64,000 bases of DNA from Pomacea canaliculata. Lineage: Eukaryota; Mollusca; Gastropoda; Architaenioglossa; Ampullariidae. Position numbers and translations under genes: made by a program. The number at the start of each line of letters is the position of its first letter. Within the stretch, counting starts at the first letter, position 1. The DNA is taken from the NCBI RefSeq assembly GCF_003073045.1, contig NC_037591.1, forward strand, positions 41,553,883 through 41,617,882, in the 5' to 3' direction. The notes below the pieces were generated by a model. The model was given only the letters and a program-made list of their open reading frames with translations, was not told the origin of the DNA and ran no database searches. This document shows positions 49,788-62,980 of the stretch, piece after piece.

Positions 49788-49917
49788 TGCATTTACAACT
49801 GCTTTTTTAATGTATTATTTTAGAAGTATGACGTCATTTAGAACTGCTTTCTTCATGTACTATTTTAGGAGTATGACGTCATTTAGAACTGCTTTCTTCA
49901 TGTACTATTTTAGGAGT
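49788..49917 (+). repeat. Three 45-bp tandem units repeating a splice acceptor and start codon
   Basis: Each unit contains ACTGCTTT, an ATGTATTATTTTAG or ATGTACTATTTTAG acceptor, and AGTATGACGTC. The ATG codons are at 49828, 49873 and 49918, exactly 45 bases apart and in one frame with no stop between. The last ATG is the dehydrogenase start. Confidence 0.85.
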
Positions 49918-52900
49918 ATGACGTCGTCAAAGCCAGTGCTACACATCGCCGAGTGGGAGCCAAAATATATCATAGAGACACTTCACCAGCTTGCGCCAGA
50001 CTTGGCCATCAGAAGAATTCCAGTTCCAGATTTCTGTAAGAAAATATCAGATGATGTAATGTTCTCTTACATCAGTGATGCCCAACCTTTTTCGGCCTGC
50101 GGGCCATATCCATTTCGGACAGCCGTGTCGCGGGCCACTTCGCCGCAAAAATACAAAAAGGAAAAAAAAATAGAGCAGATACCATTTTTTATTAGAAACA
50201 AGTTGTATTTACCATTAATTATGTAGTAACTAGTGGGATATTTGAAGTTGATTTCCCGAAACCAACTTCTGAATGTCCGGCCTCATCGTAGAGACACCAA
50301 TTCGGAGCACTGAATCGAAATGTTCGTCCATCGCAAAAAAAAAAAACAACAAAAAAAAAACAAAAAAACAAACAAAAAAAAAACAAAAAAAAAAAGATTG
50401 GGAGACGCCCCTACGTGGGGATAAATACTCCTTCTTCCTTTTTTTCGTTATTTTTTAAGGTCTTCTTTTATTACTAACATGCCGATTTCCTGCACTGTGG
50501 GCAGAAGTTTCGCGGGCCGGATGGCACCGCGTCGCGGGCCGGATATGGCCCGCGGGCCGTAGGTTGTGCATCCCTGTCTTACATAAGTGGCACAACGTGC
50601 AACAAGTTAAAATTAAGTATCATGTATCAGGCTTATTTGGATGGATATGACTTGTTTATTGAGGTCATCTGCCAACATGCATGTACACAACAACGCAAGA
50701 ATACGAATTAAAGTAAAAGTTAAATTAATTAAGAACTTATCTGGATAAAAAGTCTAGTTTAAAAGACTTTAATTTGAAAAATATTCCTATGAAGAAAAAC
50801 ATAGTTCTTAGGCTAAACCTAAAACAAATGTGCTGCTTTAATGTACATCATCAACTGATGCTTTCAGTTACGATGTAATATTGAACTAAGGTCTGAAACA
50901 ACGGTGTCGGGTGACTCTCTTAATGTGAACTAAAGATCACAACGAATATCAGAAGATGCTGCCATGTCCACACATGGTCAGTTTTATTGGATCATCATTT
51001 CCTTTTTTCAGATTCAATATGTCAACCAGAAGACATTGGCAACCCAGAAGAAATTGAACTACTAGTCTGTTCTCCTTTCTTTTTGATTAAACTGACTGAA
51101 GCCGGAATCCATTTGCCTAACCTCCGGTGGGTGCACAGCGTGGCGGCAGGTACGTGCACAGTAGTCTCTGTCACGTACAATAAATCCATTTCTTTGGGGT
51201 TGTCTGGTCCTTAGCATGTTACTGGCTAGGAACCACGTATATCAGGAGGAGGAACTTGGTAACCAAACGCAGCAAGACAAGAAGAAAGATGTTTTCGCTC
51301 GTCCCTGGAGGCAGCTCCAGTTTGTATAACGTCTGTCCCTAGTGGAGGCGTCAATGACTTTTTTCAGATGCTAATATATAGCTGATTGGATCAGTTTAAC
51401 ATCAGGCTCCAGTGACTGTAGTTAATAATCAGTATCAATATCAAGTGTGAACAGTATAAAAGCGAAATTGTGCCGTACTATAAACGATTTTATTCTTCTG
51501 TTGACAACTAAATTTGGAAAAAGAAACTATTGTAAGGGGTATATATTGAATAGCATATCAAAGAGTTATCCTTACAACAAGCATGAATTAAAGCCCTTTT
51601 GATGGCCTACAGGTAGGTAAAAAGTGCTGACAGAAAATGTTTACAAATATACGTTTCACCCATTCTTGAACACTTCTTTGCAGGTTTAGACAAGATAAAG
51701 GGCTATTTCAAAGAAACTAAAGTAAGTAAATTCATCGCCTTTTCTGTGAAATCTTTTAGAATAATCATTATTTGTATTGTCGTTGTTATCGCTTACAGCT
51801 GAAGCTTTGTTTCTGATAGAGAACGAGAGGAAGAAAGATGTGAACACAGATCGAGCTATCAATAGAACGAATGAAAGAAACAATATAATGGATTGAAGTT
51901 CGTAAAAACAATATGAAGCCAGTCATCGTGGAATGTGATATGGAATGTTTGTGCTGACCTGCGGTGTGTGTTGACATTTGACCTGTGCTGACGTCACTTG
52001 CAGCCGGAGCCTCGCTGTCTCCTGACGCGCGCGCCACGCATCAATGGCGCGTGTGTGGCCGAGTATGTGGTGGGTCAGATCCTCTGCACCAGGCGCCAGT
52101 TCTTGGAATTCTACGACCAGCAGCGTGTGGCAGTGTGGAACAGGTGAGACAGTGAGACGACTGATATCTCTCAGTAGCTACACTCAACATCATCCCACAT
52201 TTTTCATCCGCTTGCCACACCGTAAGTTCCAGCATGTAAGGAGTTGTCTTCGCAAAAACAAATTGATGAAAGGTTAAGGCGATGTATATTCCGCCAAGTC
52301 CAATGGACGATGTATATTTTATCAAGTGTCTCGGAGTATGTCCCTCTGTCAGATCGATTAACAAGTTTTTCCTCTTTTGTTCTGTTTCAGGAGAACTGGT
52401 CTGACAGAATCCTTGAATGGCGCCACAGTAGTCGTATTGGGAATGGGAAACATTGGCACACGTGGTGGGTTAACGGTTGATGATAACAACGAGAATTATT
52501 CCTCTCAACAATCAATGTAGTTGTCCATTGACTAGTTCCCTTGCTCGTCTTCCTCTGAAGATGAATAACACTCTCCATCCCACTGTTTGTTCCCTGATAC
52601 CTCTTTGTGTCTTCTCTGTTGTCTTTTATTACTTGTCTGCATAGTTTCTTCACAAATCTTCTGTATTCTATGTCTCCTACTTGTCTTAAGTGCTGAGTGC
52701 ACGCTCCTTCGTGAGCGTGAAATATATATATATAGAGAGAGAACTTTTGATATGCTTATCAAGTTTTTCTGGTGTTATGTCAGATTCTTTGATTGAGTAT
52801 AGCTTCTATCAAACTTTTGACATTTTACAAGAGTTGTGAGTCATGTTATAATCGCCAGATATCTGTCACATATGCCATACTGTCTTTGACCTCTGTTCTG

Positions 52901-55045
52901 TCATGTCACAGTTGCCAAACTATGCAAAGCTTTTGAGATGGTTGTGCACGGGGTCACCCGCTCCCCCGTCACTAGTGGACAAGGGTCGCCACATGTGGAT
53001 GTATACTGGTAGGTGTCAGCTGCTACATGTATCCAGCCCGCCTCTCATTCTCCTTTTCACGATGACAGACACCAAGTCAAGAGACTGAACCTCACTGAAC
53101 TGACATAAATACACATGCCTGAATCCTGTCATCTTAAAGTTGGTCGTCAGACGAGTCATAGAAATAGCTGAGACCTAATGAGAGATTCAAGAAATGTTTG
53201 ATGAGAGTATATGTAGGTTAGAATAGTTTAGCTGAATAGTCACGTGAATGTGTTATATAATCCGAGATAGACTGACGTAGCCAGTCTGAGGTCTTTCATA
53301 ATCAGCTAAAGCCTAACAAATGATGCAGGACTTCTGATCAGTTGGAGCAAGCTCTGGCCGAAGCAGACGTCATTGTGAGTTGTCTCCCGTCCAGCCCTCA
53401 GACGGTTGGTCTGCTGGACAACAGGTTACAGGTGTGCCAGAAAAAGGTAAGTACCTGGTGATGTTTGCTCCCCCAAATTTCTTTGATGACACTGGAAGCC
53501 TAGGTTTTCCTGGAATCAAAGAAGACAAAAATATAACCATTCAAACTGGTGGTAAGAGAATGCACCGTGTGGCTCGCTGGTCTCTTGCTCATCAGCTGAC
53601 CATCTGTTAACATACAACCACTTTGCAGGAAGCTAAATGAATGAGGACCAGCCTAACCACTATGGTTAGTTTAAACATTTTTTATTAGTTGAAATATGCA
53701 TGATATACTTTATTTGAGAGTAAGCAATTAATAAAGAAGGAAAATTATGTTAAGTAAGCATTTTATTTATATAAAAGTCATAAGAGGTGAAGGATGTTTG
53801 TGTACCCTCTCTAGCTAATCCAGCTTCTCAAACCCAATGCCACCCGTTTAACCATGGACATGTGTAGGTGGACTGCTGTCTGTCTGCCAAGACCAACGCT
53901 TAGCCTCTTGCGAATTTCTCCACTGTTAGTCTCGGCGAGCCTAAACAATGAATGTGACTAAACCGGAAGCTTTGTAGTATCATGCCTCGTTTTAGGAGCT
54001 AACTGCCAGAAGTCCAGTAATAAAAGTTCACGGTTTAATGGGTGGCCCCTCGTCTCGAGAGCATATACATACAAGCATAGAATTTTCTAAGTTATTTTCT
54101 AAGCTTTACTTAGATGCCCAAGCATTTGCTAATTTATTCATCTGTTGCTGGGGTTTTCTGTCACACAGAAACCTGTTTTGATCAGTGTCGGAAGAGGCGA
54201 TGTGATATCTGAGGAATCTATTATCACGGCAGTCAGGTATTAATTCGTCTTATTGAGTTGGTGTATGTCTGTGTACACGTGAGTGTGAGACATAAACATA
54301 CATTACTTTCATTGTCTAGAGCATGGACCATTAGAGAACTCAATAATTGTGCATTTGAAATATATTTTTGTCATTTATTATTAATAGTTATTGTGACGAA
54401 TCAATAACACTAAGGTGATCTGTCTCTTCAAATATGTTTTGTTATTAATATAATTGAAAGTAAACTGAAAACTTTGTTACTCAGTGAGTTTGTATCAGTC
54501 TCCTTCTATCTGCAGACTAAACTGGATCACAAAGGCGGTTCTCGATGTGTTTGCTGTGGAACCACTACCTGCCGACAGTCCGCTGTGGAAAGAGCCAAAT
54601 GTTGTGATTACACCACACATCGCCATGGATTACAACACGCTCACCATATCACAGGTACTTGTCCCACAGGTAGTCTTCATCTTATTTTCTTCATGTTCAC
54701 TCTTTCAGTCTATCTGTACAATTTCTTCCTGACTGCAGGACTCGTGCTGTTACCAACACATGCACATCATTCCTTATCCAGAATTTTTTGTTTTTTGTTT
54801 TTTGTTCCTGTCCCATGTATGATGCCCCCAAAATGTTGAAACTTTTACAGGAGAGCAGGACACAAAACTGGGGACAGTATCTACGACTAACATTTGCAGC
54901 ACAATTTACAATAATAATAATGATATTAAGGTAACATTGATTTGCATGTCCTTGTTTGCAGATCGCGAGGCATATCCTGGACAACTACAAGCGCTTTTCG
55001 AACAACGAGCCTTTGATGGATGTTGTTGATACTAGAAATATGTAA
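49918..55045 (+). CDS. D-isomer-specific 2-hydroxyacid dehydrogenase (glyoxylate/hydroxypyruvate reductase-like), copy 1, intact
   Basis: Ten exons: 49918-50035, 51012-51149, 51684-51721, 52004-52143, 52391-52464, 52912-53008, 53329-53446, 54169-54236, 54516-54654 and 54962-55045. They sum to 1,014 nt (337 aa), all phases agree, and the length is normal for the family. The nucleotide-binding motif GMGNIG is at residues 162-167. The catalytic trio is visible as Arg250 (SVGRGDV), Glu279 (DVFAVEPL) and His298 (VVITPHIA). The enzyme should reduce a 2-oxo acid such as glyoxylate or hydroxypyruvate to the D-2-hydroxy acid with NAD(P)H; the exact substrate cannot be read from sequence. The start follows the acceptor TATTTTAG, but in-frame ATGs in the upstream repeats could extend it by 15 or 30 residues. 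The C-terminus is DTRNM, with no obvious peroxisomal signal. Confidence 0.92.
50073..50576. mobile_element. Non-autonomous hAT element (504 bp) in intron 1 of copy 1
   Basis: The termini are imperfect inverted repeats, CAGTGATGCCCAACCT on the left against CAGGGATGCACAACCT read inward from the right, both leading to a GCGGGCCATATCC block. A perfect 8-bp target duplication TCTTACAT lies at 50065-50072 and 50577-50584. The interior is A-rich with no transposase. The matching point in intron 1 of copy 2 is empty. Confidence 0.92.
53540..54030. other. Copy-1-specific segment in intron 7 of the dehydrogenase
   Basis: Intron 7 of both copies matches up to about GAAGAAGACA and again from TTTAATGGG onward. 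Copy 1 has about 490 extra bases between these points. I see no inverted termini or target duplication, so this may be an insertion in copy 1 or a deletion in copy 2. Confidence 0.55.
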
Positions 55046-55187
55046 TTAATTTGTCTTTCTAGTCTTTCTTTTTCTTGATGAAGTGTACACAACAGAGTTG
55101 TCAGGCGCCTTGTTGTCTTGTGTGTACATCATTGACGATATTACTTATTTACTTAGCGAGCTGTTTGCTGCTCTAGGAAATCAGTGA

Positions 55188-55193
55188 AATAAA
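55188..55193 (+). other. Polyadenylation signal AATAAA of dehydrogenase copy 1
   Basis: This lies about 145 bases after the stop codon, at a normal 3' UTR distance. Confidence 0.55.
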
Positions 55194-55867
55194 AATGAGT
55201 TTAAAGGATATCTGGCTTTAAGTTGATTTTGTCTTTAGTCTAAGATATCTAATATAAAAGTTGAATCAAATATATTCTGTTGACAGTAAACAAAGCAAAA
55301 ATAGCTAAAGAACTTGTACCATCCATTGTCTTCCATGTTTGTTTTGACTCGTCTTGCTTGCACATGTATGCTCCGTATGCTCATAGACAAACTGCGACAG
55401 TCCTCACTGGTATACTTCTATTAGTAGCATCAATGGTGACAAACCAACCAAACTCTAGAGTAATGTAAGATAGGCAAAGGTTATAACTGGATAACATTAC
55501 CCTTAAAAACACCTTAAACAATAAGCAAAGACATTTCCATAAATTGGTTAATAAAACTAAACACCCACAGGAAAGGGGTATAACATCATCTAAAACACAG
55601 GTTAAAAAGTAGAAAAAATTATACCAGAAAGCTAAATAAACTTTTATAAAGCAACTCGAGGGATCTGGTAACCTATACAATATGGAACACCACCACGGCG
55701 GACTTGACAGGCCGATAACAAGTGACAAGAGCAGGAAAAGAGGACACCAGTACAGTGCACCACCAATGTAGGCTTCACAGATTAACGACTGGAAAAGAGG
55801 ACACAAACACAGTTCACCACTAATGCGAACTTGGCAAACCTAGACACCAAGAATATATTAATGTTGC

Positions 55868-57431
55868 TTGAAGGTGAGTTAGCAGATTCAAATCGAGACT
55901 GCATGCGAATATAGAAACTCACACCATAGAAGAGCGAGACAGACCCATACCAATCATGTACTCGAGGTTTTCAGGTCCTTGTCGAATTTGTAGAAGAGTT
56001 ACGCAGCCTATATCGAGCTTGAATGCAACTTTCACAGAACCGTTTGTATCGAACCCGTGGGTTAATTTTCCGTATTTCGAAAAGGGACACAGCTCTCAAT
56101 CAATCCTCACTAGGATGAATAAACTGTGCAGCGGTTAGCGCTTTTCAAGCATAAGAACCTAAGATATACCAACGGCTTGCATCTTTCACAAGAGACAAAT
56201 AAGAAAGGTGTTAAACATCAACCGAGGAAAAAAAAATCAACAACAAAAAGCAAACCAAGAAGAACAAATGTAGCAAAACTTAAGCATTCATTGCTTTTGC
56301 ACAAGTTGTGAAAAGCTGACAGTCAAGCAGTTATCTCAATTACCACGCTTGGAGTGCGTGCATGCGCATTGTTGGACTATGATAATCAAGGTCAGAGGGG
56401 AAAAGGACAGGTACTAGGCGTGATGCAGGAGAACAACAACAGAATTAATACAAGGGTTTATAAAGTACACAAATATATATATTTTTTTTACTCACAGTAG
56501 CTTGACAGTTGTCAAAGTTTTTTTTTTAATGTAATAAAATTAAAAGAAATCCCTGAATTGATAGTATTCACTTTTGGGTGAAAATTCAGGTGTGTGGTGG
56601 GCGTTGGCTTATGACTTTTGTTTAAACAAGGCGATCGAGTTAGTTCAACATTCGTCAGTTGTTGGGATTCAAGGTACGTCAGCAGTCGAGGGCAGTGACC
56701 GGTCGGGTAAGCCTCGTCATTCATCATTTGTGATAAGATGATTATAAAATACAACTTTTACGTAAACTTTTATAAAAGAAAGGTTAAGCTCTGTTTTGCA
56801 GTGATTTTAACAGTGGATCAGCCATTAGAGTCTGTATCGACTAGAGCTAACCTCAAGTCGTTGTAGTAGTCATCTGTCGACGAGTCGTGTTTGTAGGTGA
56901 GTCAGCAGATTCAAATTAAACCTTCATGCGAGTGTAGAAACTCATGCCTGGCTTGTAGAACAGAGACACAGACCCATGTTGATCACGAAGTCAATATTTT
57001 CAGGTCCCGTGTCGTACTTGCTGAAGAGCTAGACAGGCCCTTGTGGAGATTTTATGCAACTTGTCGAAATATCAGTGAAGCCCGCGGTTTGCCGACTTTC
57101 GAAAAGGGACACAACTCTTATCGCGTGGAGCAGACGCTCGGTGTGTAGACGTTAATAATATCTGGCTTAGCAAAAATTCATTACCTTAGAGGGTAGTTGA
57201 GAGAGAAATTGTTAATACTTTTTGCAGAAGAGCTAGACAGGCCCTTGTGGAGATTTTATGTAGCTTGTCGAAATATCAGTGAAGCCCGCGGTTTGCCGGA
57301 TTTTAAAAAGGGACACAACTCTTAATCGCGTGGAGCAGACGCTCGGTGTGTAGACGTTAATAACATCTGGCTTCGCAAAAATTCATTATCTTAGAGGGTA
57401 GTTGAGAGAGAAATTGTTAACACTTTTTCCA
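55868..57431. repeat. Local repeat family: a 204-bp tandem pair plus a diverged relative
   Basis: Unit A (57023-57226) and unit B (57227-57431) begin GAAGAGCTAGACAGGCCC and are nearly identical, including TCGAAATATCAGTGAAGCCC and GAGCAGACGCTCGGTGTG. An older copy at about 55868-56105 shares the flank found before unit A (AGCAGATTCAAAT, TAGAAACTCA, ACAGACCCAT, TTTTCAGGTC) and the GAAAAGGGACACA word. The family lies between the two dehydrogenase copies. From 57440 to 58590 I see nothing beyond AT-rich sequence. Confidence 0.75.
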
Positions 57432-60400
57432 AGCTGCTGATCAGTCGTTGCATCAGTATTGTGATTCAGATATTTTCTCACGTGTTTAAATAATGTTCAC
57501 TTCCAAGAGCTACCCTTAATGTTCCTTATGCTGTTCATCTTCACTGCAATAAAAATAAAGTGTATTTATATAACACAGTCTCCCAAAAAGTTGCACTCAT
57601 CATTTACTTTACAAAACAGTAAAATAGACATAGAAATATTAACATACACATGCCATAACAAATGAAACATATGTTTGTGCTGGGAGGAGGGTGGGAGAAG
57701 AAAAGTTCTTAATACTCTTTAAGAAGAGATGTACTAATCTCAAAACTTGATGTTCTAACACAGCTTCATAAGCAAGTATGACAGTAAGCAAAGTTTTAAT
57801 GATGTGATATATATTTTTTGGAAAGTACCAGACTCTTTATTTAATTCTCTTTCTGGATCTTGTTATGGGTCTCACTGTTCTTTCTAAAATAACAAAACAA
57901 TGGTCCAAAAGGGAACTTTTTGTGCACAGCTTTTTCCATCCTTTTCATATCATATTTCTTCTGCAATGACCTGTGGTTCTCCTGATGAAGTGTGTGAGGG
58001 TGTGCATTGTACAGTAAATCAATGACTGTAGGTTCTACTTATTTAGTATTTTTTTAGTGTTACGATGATGTAGTCTTCAAAGCAGCATACAGTTCATTAG
58101 AACATGAAAATGCTCATGATTGTGTAAGTGAACTATTGTAAAGGATATAAAGGTGCATTGAGCTTTGAAACTGGTGTGAATATAAATGGGTTGGAATAAG
58201 ATATATTTATTTAGCATAAATAGCGATGTGATTTCCCCTCCAAACATACATTTATTAAGTTGTTATTAAGAAATTGTTTTACATAACAAAAAATTTAAAA
58301 ATGAAATCCCTTGTCGCTTTAAGTATTGAAATTATAACTGACAATGCTGTACTCTTTTTTCAAGTGTTACAAAATATAATAAATGCATGTAATCTCAATT
58401 ATTCCCTGACAAGTTCCAAAAACAGCTGCTGCCAAAAACTCCAAAATACTGTTCACAACAAAGCATAATATCATTACTCATACTTGTATTTCTGTTAAAG
58501 AATGTTGAGACAACTTTAATATGTTGCAAATTCCTTTTTTATTGTATAATTATTTTAAAATTTTCAGATGGCGAAATGGGAGGATGTATGAATGTGTGTG
58601 TGAGAGAGAGAGAGAGAGAGAGCTTGTAACATATTTATTTATTGAATTACAACTAGTGAAAATATAACTAGGCAAAATCATTTCTTACTTAAGTATATAA
58701 CAGACATTTATCTTCATCCATGCTTCTGTGACAGTTTTATCAGTATGCAATCTAAAGTCAGTCCAACTTTGTGCAAAAATGTGGTTGTCCCATGTTGACA
58801 ACCCTTGATTTGTTCTGCAATTTGCTTTTTTCTGCATTCAGTACTGCTTTTTAAATTTGTTAGTTTAGACAACAGTCAGTTGTCATTCAGTACTGCTTTT
58901 AAAATTTATTTTAGAACTATAATGTAATTTAGTTCTCCTTTTCTAATTTATTATTTTATAAGTATGAGATCATTAAGTACCCCTATGCTTTATGAATTAT
59001 TATTTCAGTAGTATGACATCATTTAGTACTGCTTTTTACTTTATTATTTTAGTAGTATGATGGCATTTAATACTGCTTTTTCATTTATTATTTTAGAAGT
59101 TATGATGTCCTCAAAGCCTGTGATACACATTGCGGAGTGGGAATCCGCATCCATTACACAATCTCTACGCAAACTGGCACCAGAGTTGACCATCAGACGA
59201 GTTCCAGTTCCAGATTTCTGTAAGAAAATATCAATCATGTAAAATTCTCGCACTTAAGTGACACAACGTTCGACAAGTGAAATGAAACATTAAGCATCAG
59301 ACGTATTGAAGTGGATATGACTACCACTATACATGCATTTAGACATACAGCAGGACTTTACAAGAAAACAAATTAGAGCAATTGAAGGCCCTTTAAATGG
59401 TGTTAAAAGTTAATTTAATTAAGAACTTATCTGGGTAAGAAGATCTAGTTGAAAATTGTTTAATTAAAAACAAAGTGCACTTTACTATGAAGAAAAACAT
59501 AGTTTGAAAAATGCTGAACCTTTCATCAAATGATGCATTCAGTTAAGAATGTAGAATTAGCTGCAATATTGAACTAAAGTCTGAAGTAGACTTTGTCAGT
59601 TGACTCTCTTAATGTCAACTAAAGATCCACAATGAATAACAGAAGATTAATTTATGTGCATACATGATTAATTTCAATGGATCATCGTTTTCTTTTACAG
59701 ATTCGCCCGGTCTGCCAGAAGACGTTGGCAATCCAGGAGAAATTGAACTGCTAGTCTGTTCTCCTTTCTTTGTGATTAAGCTGGCTGACACCGGAATCCA
59801 TTTACCTAACCTCAGGTGGATGCACAGCATGGCGGCAGGTACACCAACTATATTCTTGGTCACGGACAATAGTTCCATTTGTTTGAAACTATTTGGGTCC
59901 TTAGAATGTTTAGGACTATCCCTGTCCTTGGCATGATTAAAAAAAAAAGAAATCGCCATTTTTTATGGCTAGGCTTTGTCCTTTATGGGATACTATAGTT
60001 CTTGCAATCCGCAAGAATCCGTCTCTCGTTTGAAAGATACGCCTTTTTCAAATTTGTCAAAGGTCAACTCCCTGAATTGGGAATTTCTTAATATGACGGA
60101 ATGCTGTGTCGCTATGAACAAAGCACAATCACTTAAAACAAACCACAATTCCTTGAGTCTTTAGATGACTTCAAGTAGAAAGCATTCCCATTTCGATTTG
60201 GAGACAAGAAAATGATTATCAGACTGATCTTTAACAGGGTTGACAAGGAAATAGTTTAGTTGTAGGTAGAATTTGTAGGGTTCCCTCATATACATTTCAT
60301 CATCCCTTATGTTTATATCAAATTTTAAGTCTATGTGAGGGACATGCATTATATAACATGTCAGAGTAATAACAAGCGTGAATTATACTGACTACAGGTA

Positions 60401-61550
60401 GTTAAAAAATGCTGACAAAAACTGACTTCAAACACGTTTCATCCATTCTTTAACACTCATTTCAGGATTAGACATGATGAAGAATTTTTTCAAAGGAACT
60501 CAAGTAAGTTTAATTCATCACCTTTTCTATGAAATCTTTCAGAATAATAATTATTTGTATTGTCGTTGGTATCATTTACAGTTGAGGCTTTGTTTCTGAT
60601 TGAGAACGAAAGGACGAAAGGTGGTAACAGAGAGACCTATCAAAAGAAAGAAAGAATATAATGTATTGAATTTCATAAGAACAATATGAAACCAGTCATC
60701 ATGGAATGTGATGTGGAAAGTTTATGGTGCCCTTTGGTGTGTGTTGACATATGAACTGTGCTGATGTCATGTTTCAGCCGGAGCCTCGCTTTCTTCTGAC
60801 GCGCGCGCCACACATCAACGCCGCGAGTGTGGCCGAGTATGTGGTGGGCCAGATCCTGTGCACCAGCGCCAGTTCTTGGAATTCTACGACCAACAGCGTG
60901 TGTCAGTCTGGAACAGGTGAGACAGATCTGTGCAGTCAGCTGCCAGGCCTGTGTCTCACCCTAATATCAATACTGGCCTCAGCACGGACAGTCTGGTCCT
61001 GTTGCAGCTTAGTGGTCGTTCCCCAGGTCATCCATGCAACCCTCCGTAAACTTGTGTTGCACAATCCTTTCTTTATACATGGAACCTGTTTACAGCTTTG
61101 TCATTTTTCATCCACTTGCCACTGCTATAAGTTACAGCATGTAAGGAATTGTTTTCAAACAAACAAATTGATGAAACTTCTAGTCGATAGGTCGATGTGT
61201 ATTCTATCTTAGAGTACATCCCTCTGTCAGATCGATTAACAAGTTTTTCCTCTTTCGTTCTGTTTCAGGAGAACTGGTCTGACAGAATCCTTGAATGGTG
61301 CCACAGTAGTCGTATTGGGAATGGGAAACATTGGCACACGTGGTGGGTTACCGTTTGATGATAAAGATTGTGTACCCATATCTTACTCAGCCCCTATAAT
61401 CTGTTCTACGAGCATTATTCCTTAAACCAAACAACATAGTTGTCAATAGTTACGATTCTAGTGAATTGACTACTCCTCCTGCTTGTCTGCCTCTGCAGAT
61501 TTATGACACTTTCCATTTTTACTGTTTTTTTCCCTAAGTTCTTCTTTGAT

Positions 61551-61733
61551 GTCCGGTGGCGTAACGGTTAGCGCCTGTCACTAATTCAGTAAGGGTTAGC
61601 TGTCTTTTATTCCGATCTCATCTCAGGCATGCTTTTTTTCCTGTGCATGTGACATCAGTTTACAGGGCTGGCTGCCTTCCTGTGATATAGCCTTAGTTGC
61701 TAGCTCGGAGTAAAGCACCAATTTCTCTCTCTC
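61551..61733 (+). mobile_element. tRNA-derived SINE in intron 5 of copy 2
   Basis: The head GTCCGGTGGCGTAACGGTTA resembles an RNA polymerase III A box. A degenerate B-box region follows, then the tail GATATAGCCTTAGTTGCTAG with AGTAAAGCACCAATTTCTCT and a CT-rich end. The same intron of copy 1 lacks it; flanking sequence matches on both sides (..TTCTTTG and TTCTTATT..). The tail matches the fragment at 28991-29040. Confidence 0.75.
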
Positions 61734-62980
61734 TTCTTATTCTTGTGACTTCTCTGATGGTCTTTTATTACTTTTCTGTGTAATTCATCTCTCTCTTTCT
61801 CCTTCGTGAGTGTGAATATGCCCTATATAAATCACATTGTTGCTATTGGTTTTTTTGATACACCCATTCAAATGGCGAAGCGAACTGTGTTATGCTTATC
61901 AACCTTTTCTGGTGTTATGTCAGCGTGTATCAAACGTTTATGTTGACTTTTTACGATTTTGTGAGTTATGTTGCAATCGCAGATGTGCGTGATATATGTG
62001 TCACATATGCCATACTTGTGTCTTTGACCTCTGTTCTGCCATGTCACAGTTGCCAGAACTATGCAAAGCGTTTTGAGATGGTTGTGCACGGGGTCACCCG
62101 CTCAGCCGTCACTAGTGGACAAGGGTCGCCACATGTGGATGTATACTGGTAGGTGTCAGCTGCTACATGTGTCCAGCCCGCCCCACACTCGCCCTTTCAC
62201 GATGACCAGACAACAGGTCGATGACTGAACTGCACTGAACTGACATAAAATACACGACTGAATCCTGTCATCTTAAAGTTGGTCGTCAGACGAGTCATAG
62301 AAATAGCTGAGACCTAATGACAGATTCAAGAAATTGTATTTAATGGCAGTATATGTAGATTAGAATACTTTAGCTTAATAGTCACATGAATGTATTATAT
62401 AATCCGAGTAAACTGGTGTAGCCAGTCTGAGGTCCTTCATAATCAGCTAAAGCCTAACAAATGATGCAGGACTTCTGATCAGTTGGAGCAAGCTCTGGCC
62501 GAAGCAGACGTCATTGTGAGTTGTCTCCCGTCCAGCCCTCAGACGGTTGGTCTGCTTGACAACAACAGGCTACAGGTGTGTCAGAAAAAGGTAAGTACCT
62601 GACATGCTTGCTCCTCCCAGAATGTCTCTGATGACATTGCAAGCCTAGGTTTTTCTGCAATTGAAGAAGACCCAACTACCTTTAATGGGGGACCACTCGT
62701 CTCTTGAATGTAAACCTACAAGCGTAGTATTTGTGAGTTATTCCCTTAAGCTGTACTTAGATGCCCTAGTATTTGCTGATTTATTCATCTGTTCCTCGTT
62801 TTTTTGTGTCACACAGAAACCTGTTTTGATCAGTGTCGGAAGAGGCGATGTGATATCTGAAGAATCTATTATCAAGGCAGTGAGGTATTAATCCATCTAA
62901 TTTAATTGGTGCATGTGTCTGTGTACGTGTGGGTGTGAGTGAGACAGAAAGTTACAATCCTTCCATTTTCTAGACTCTAG

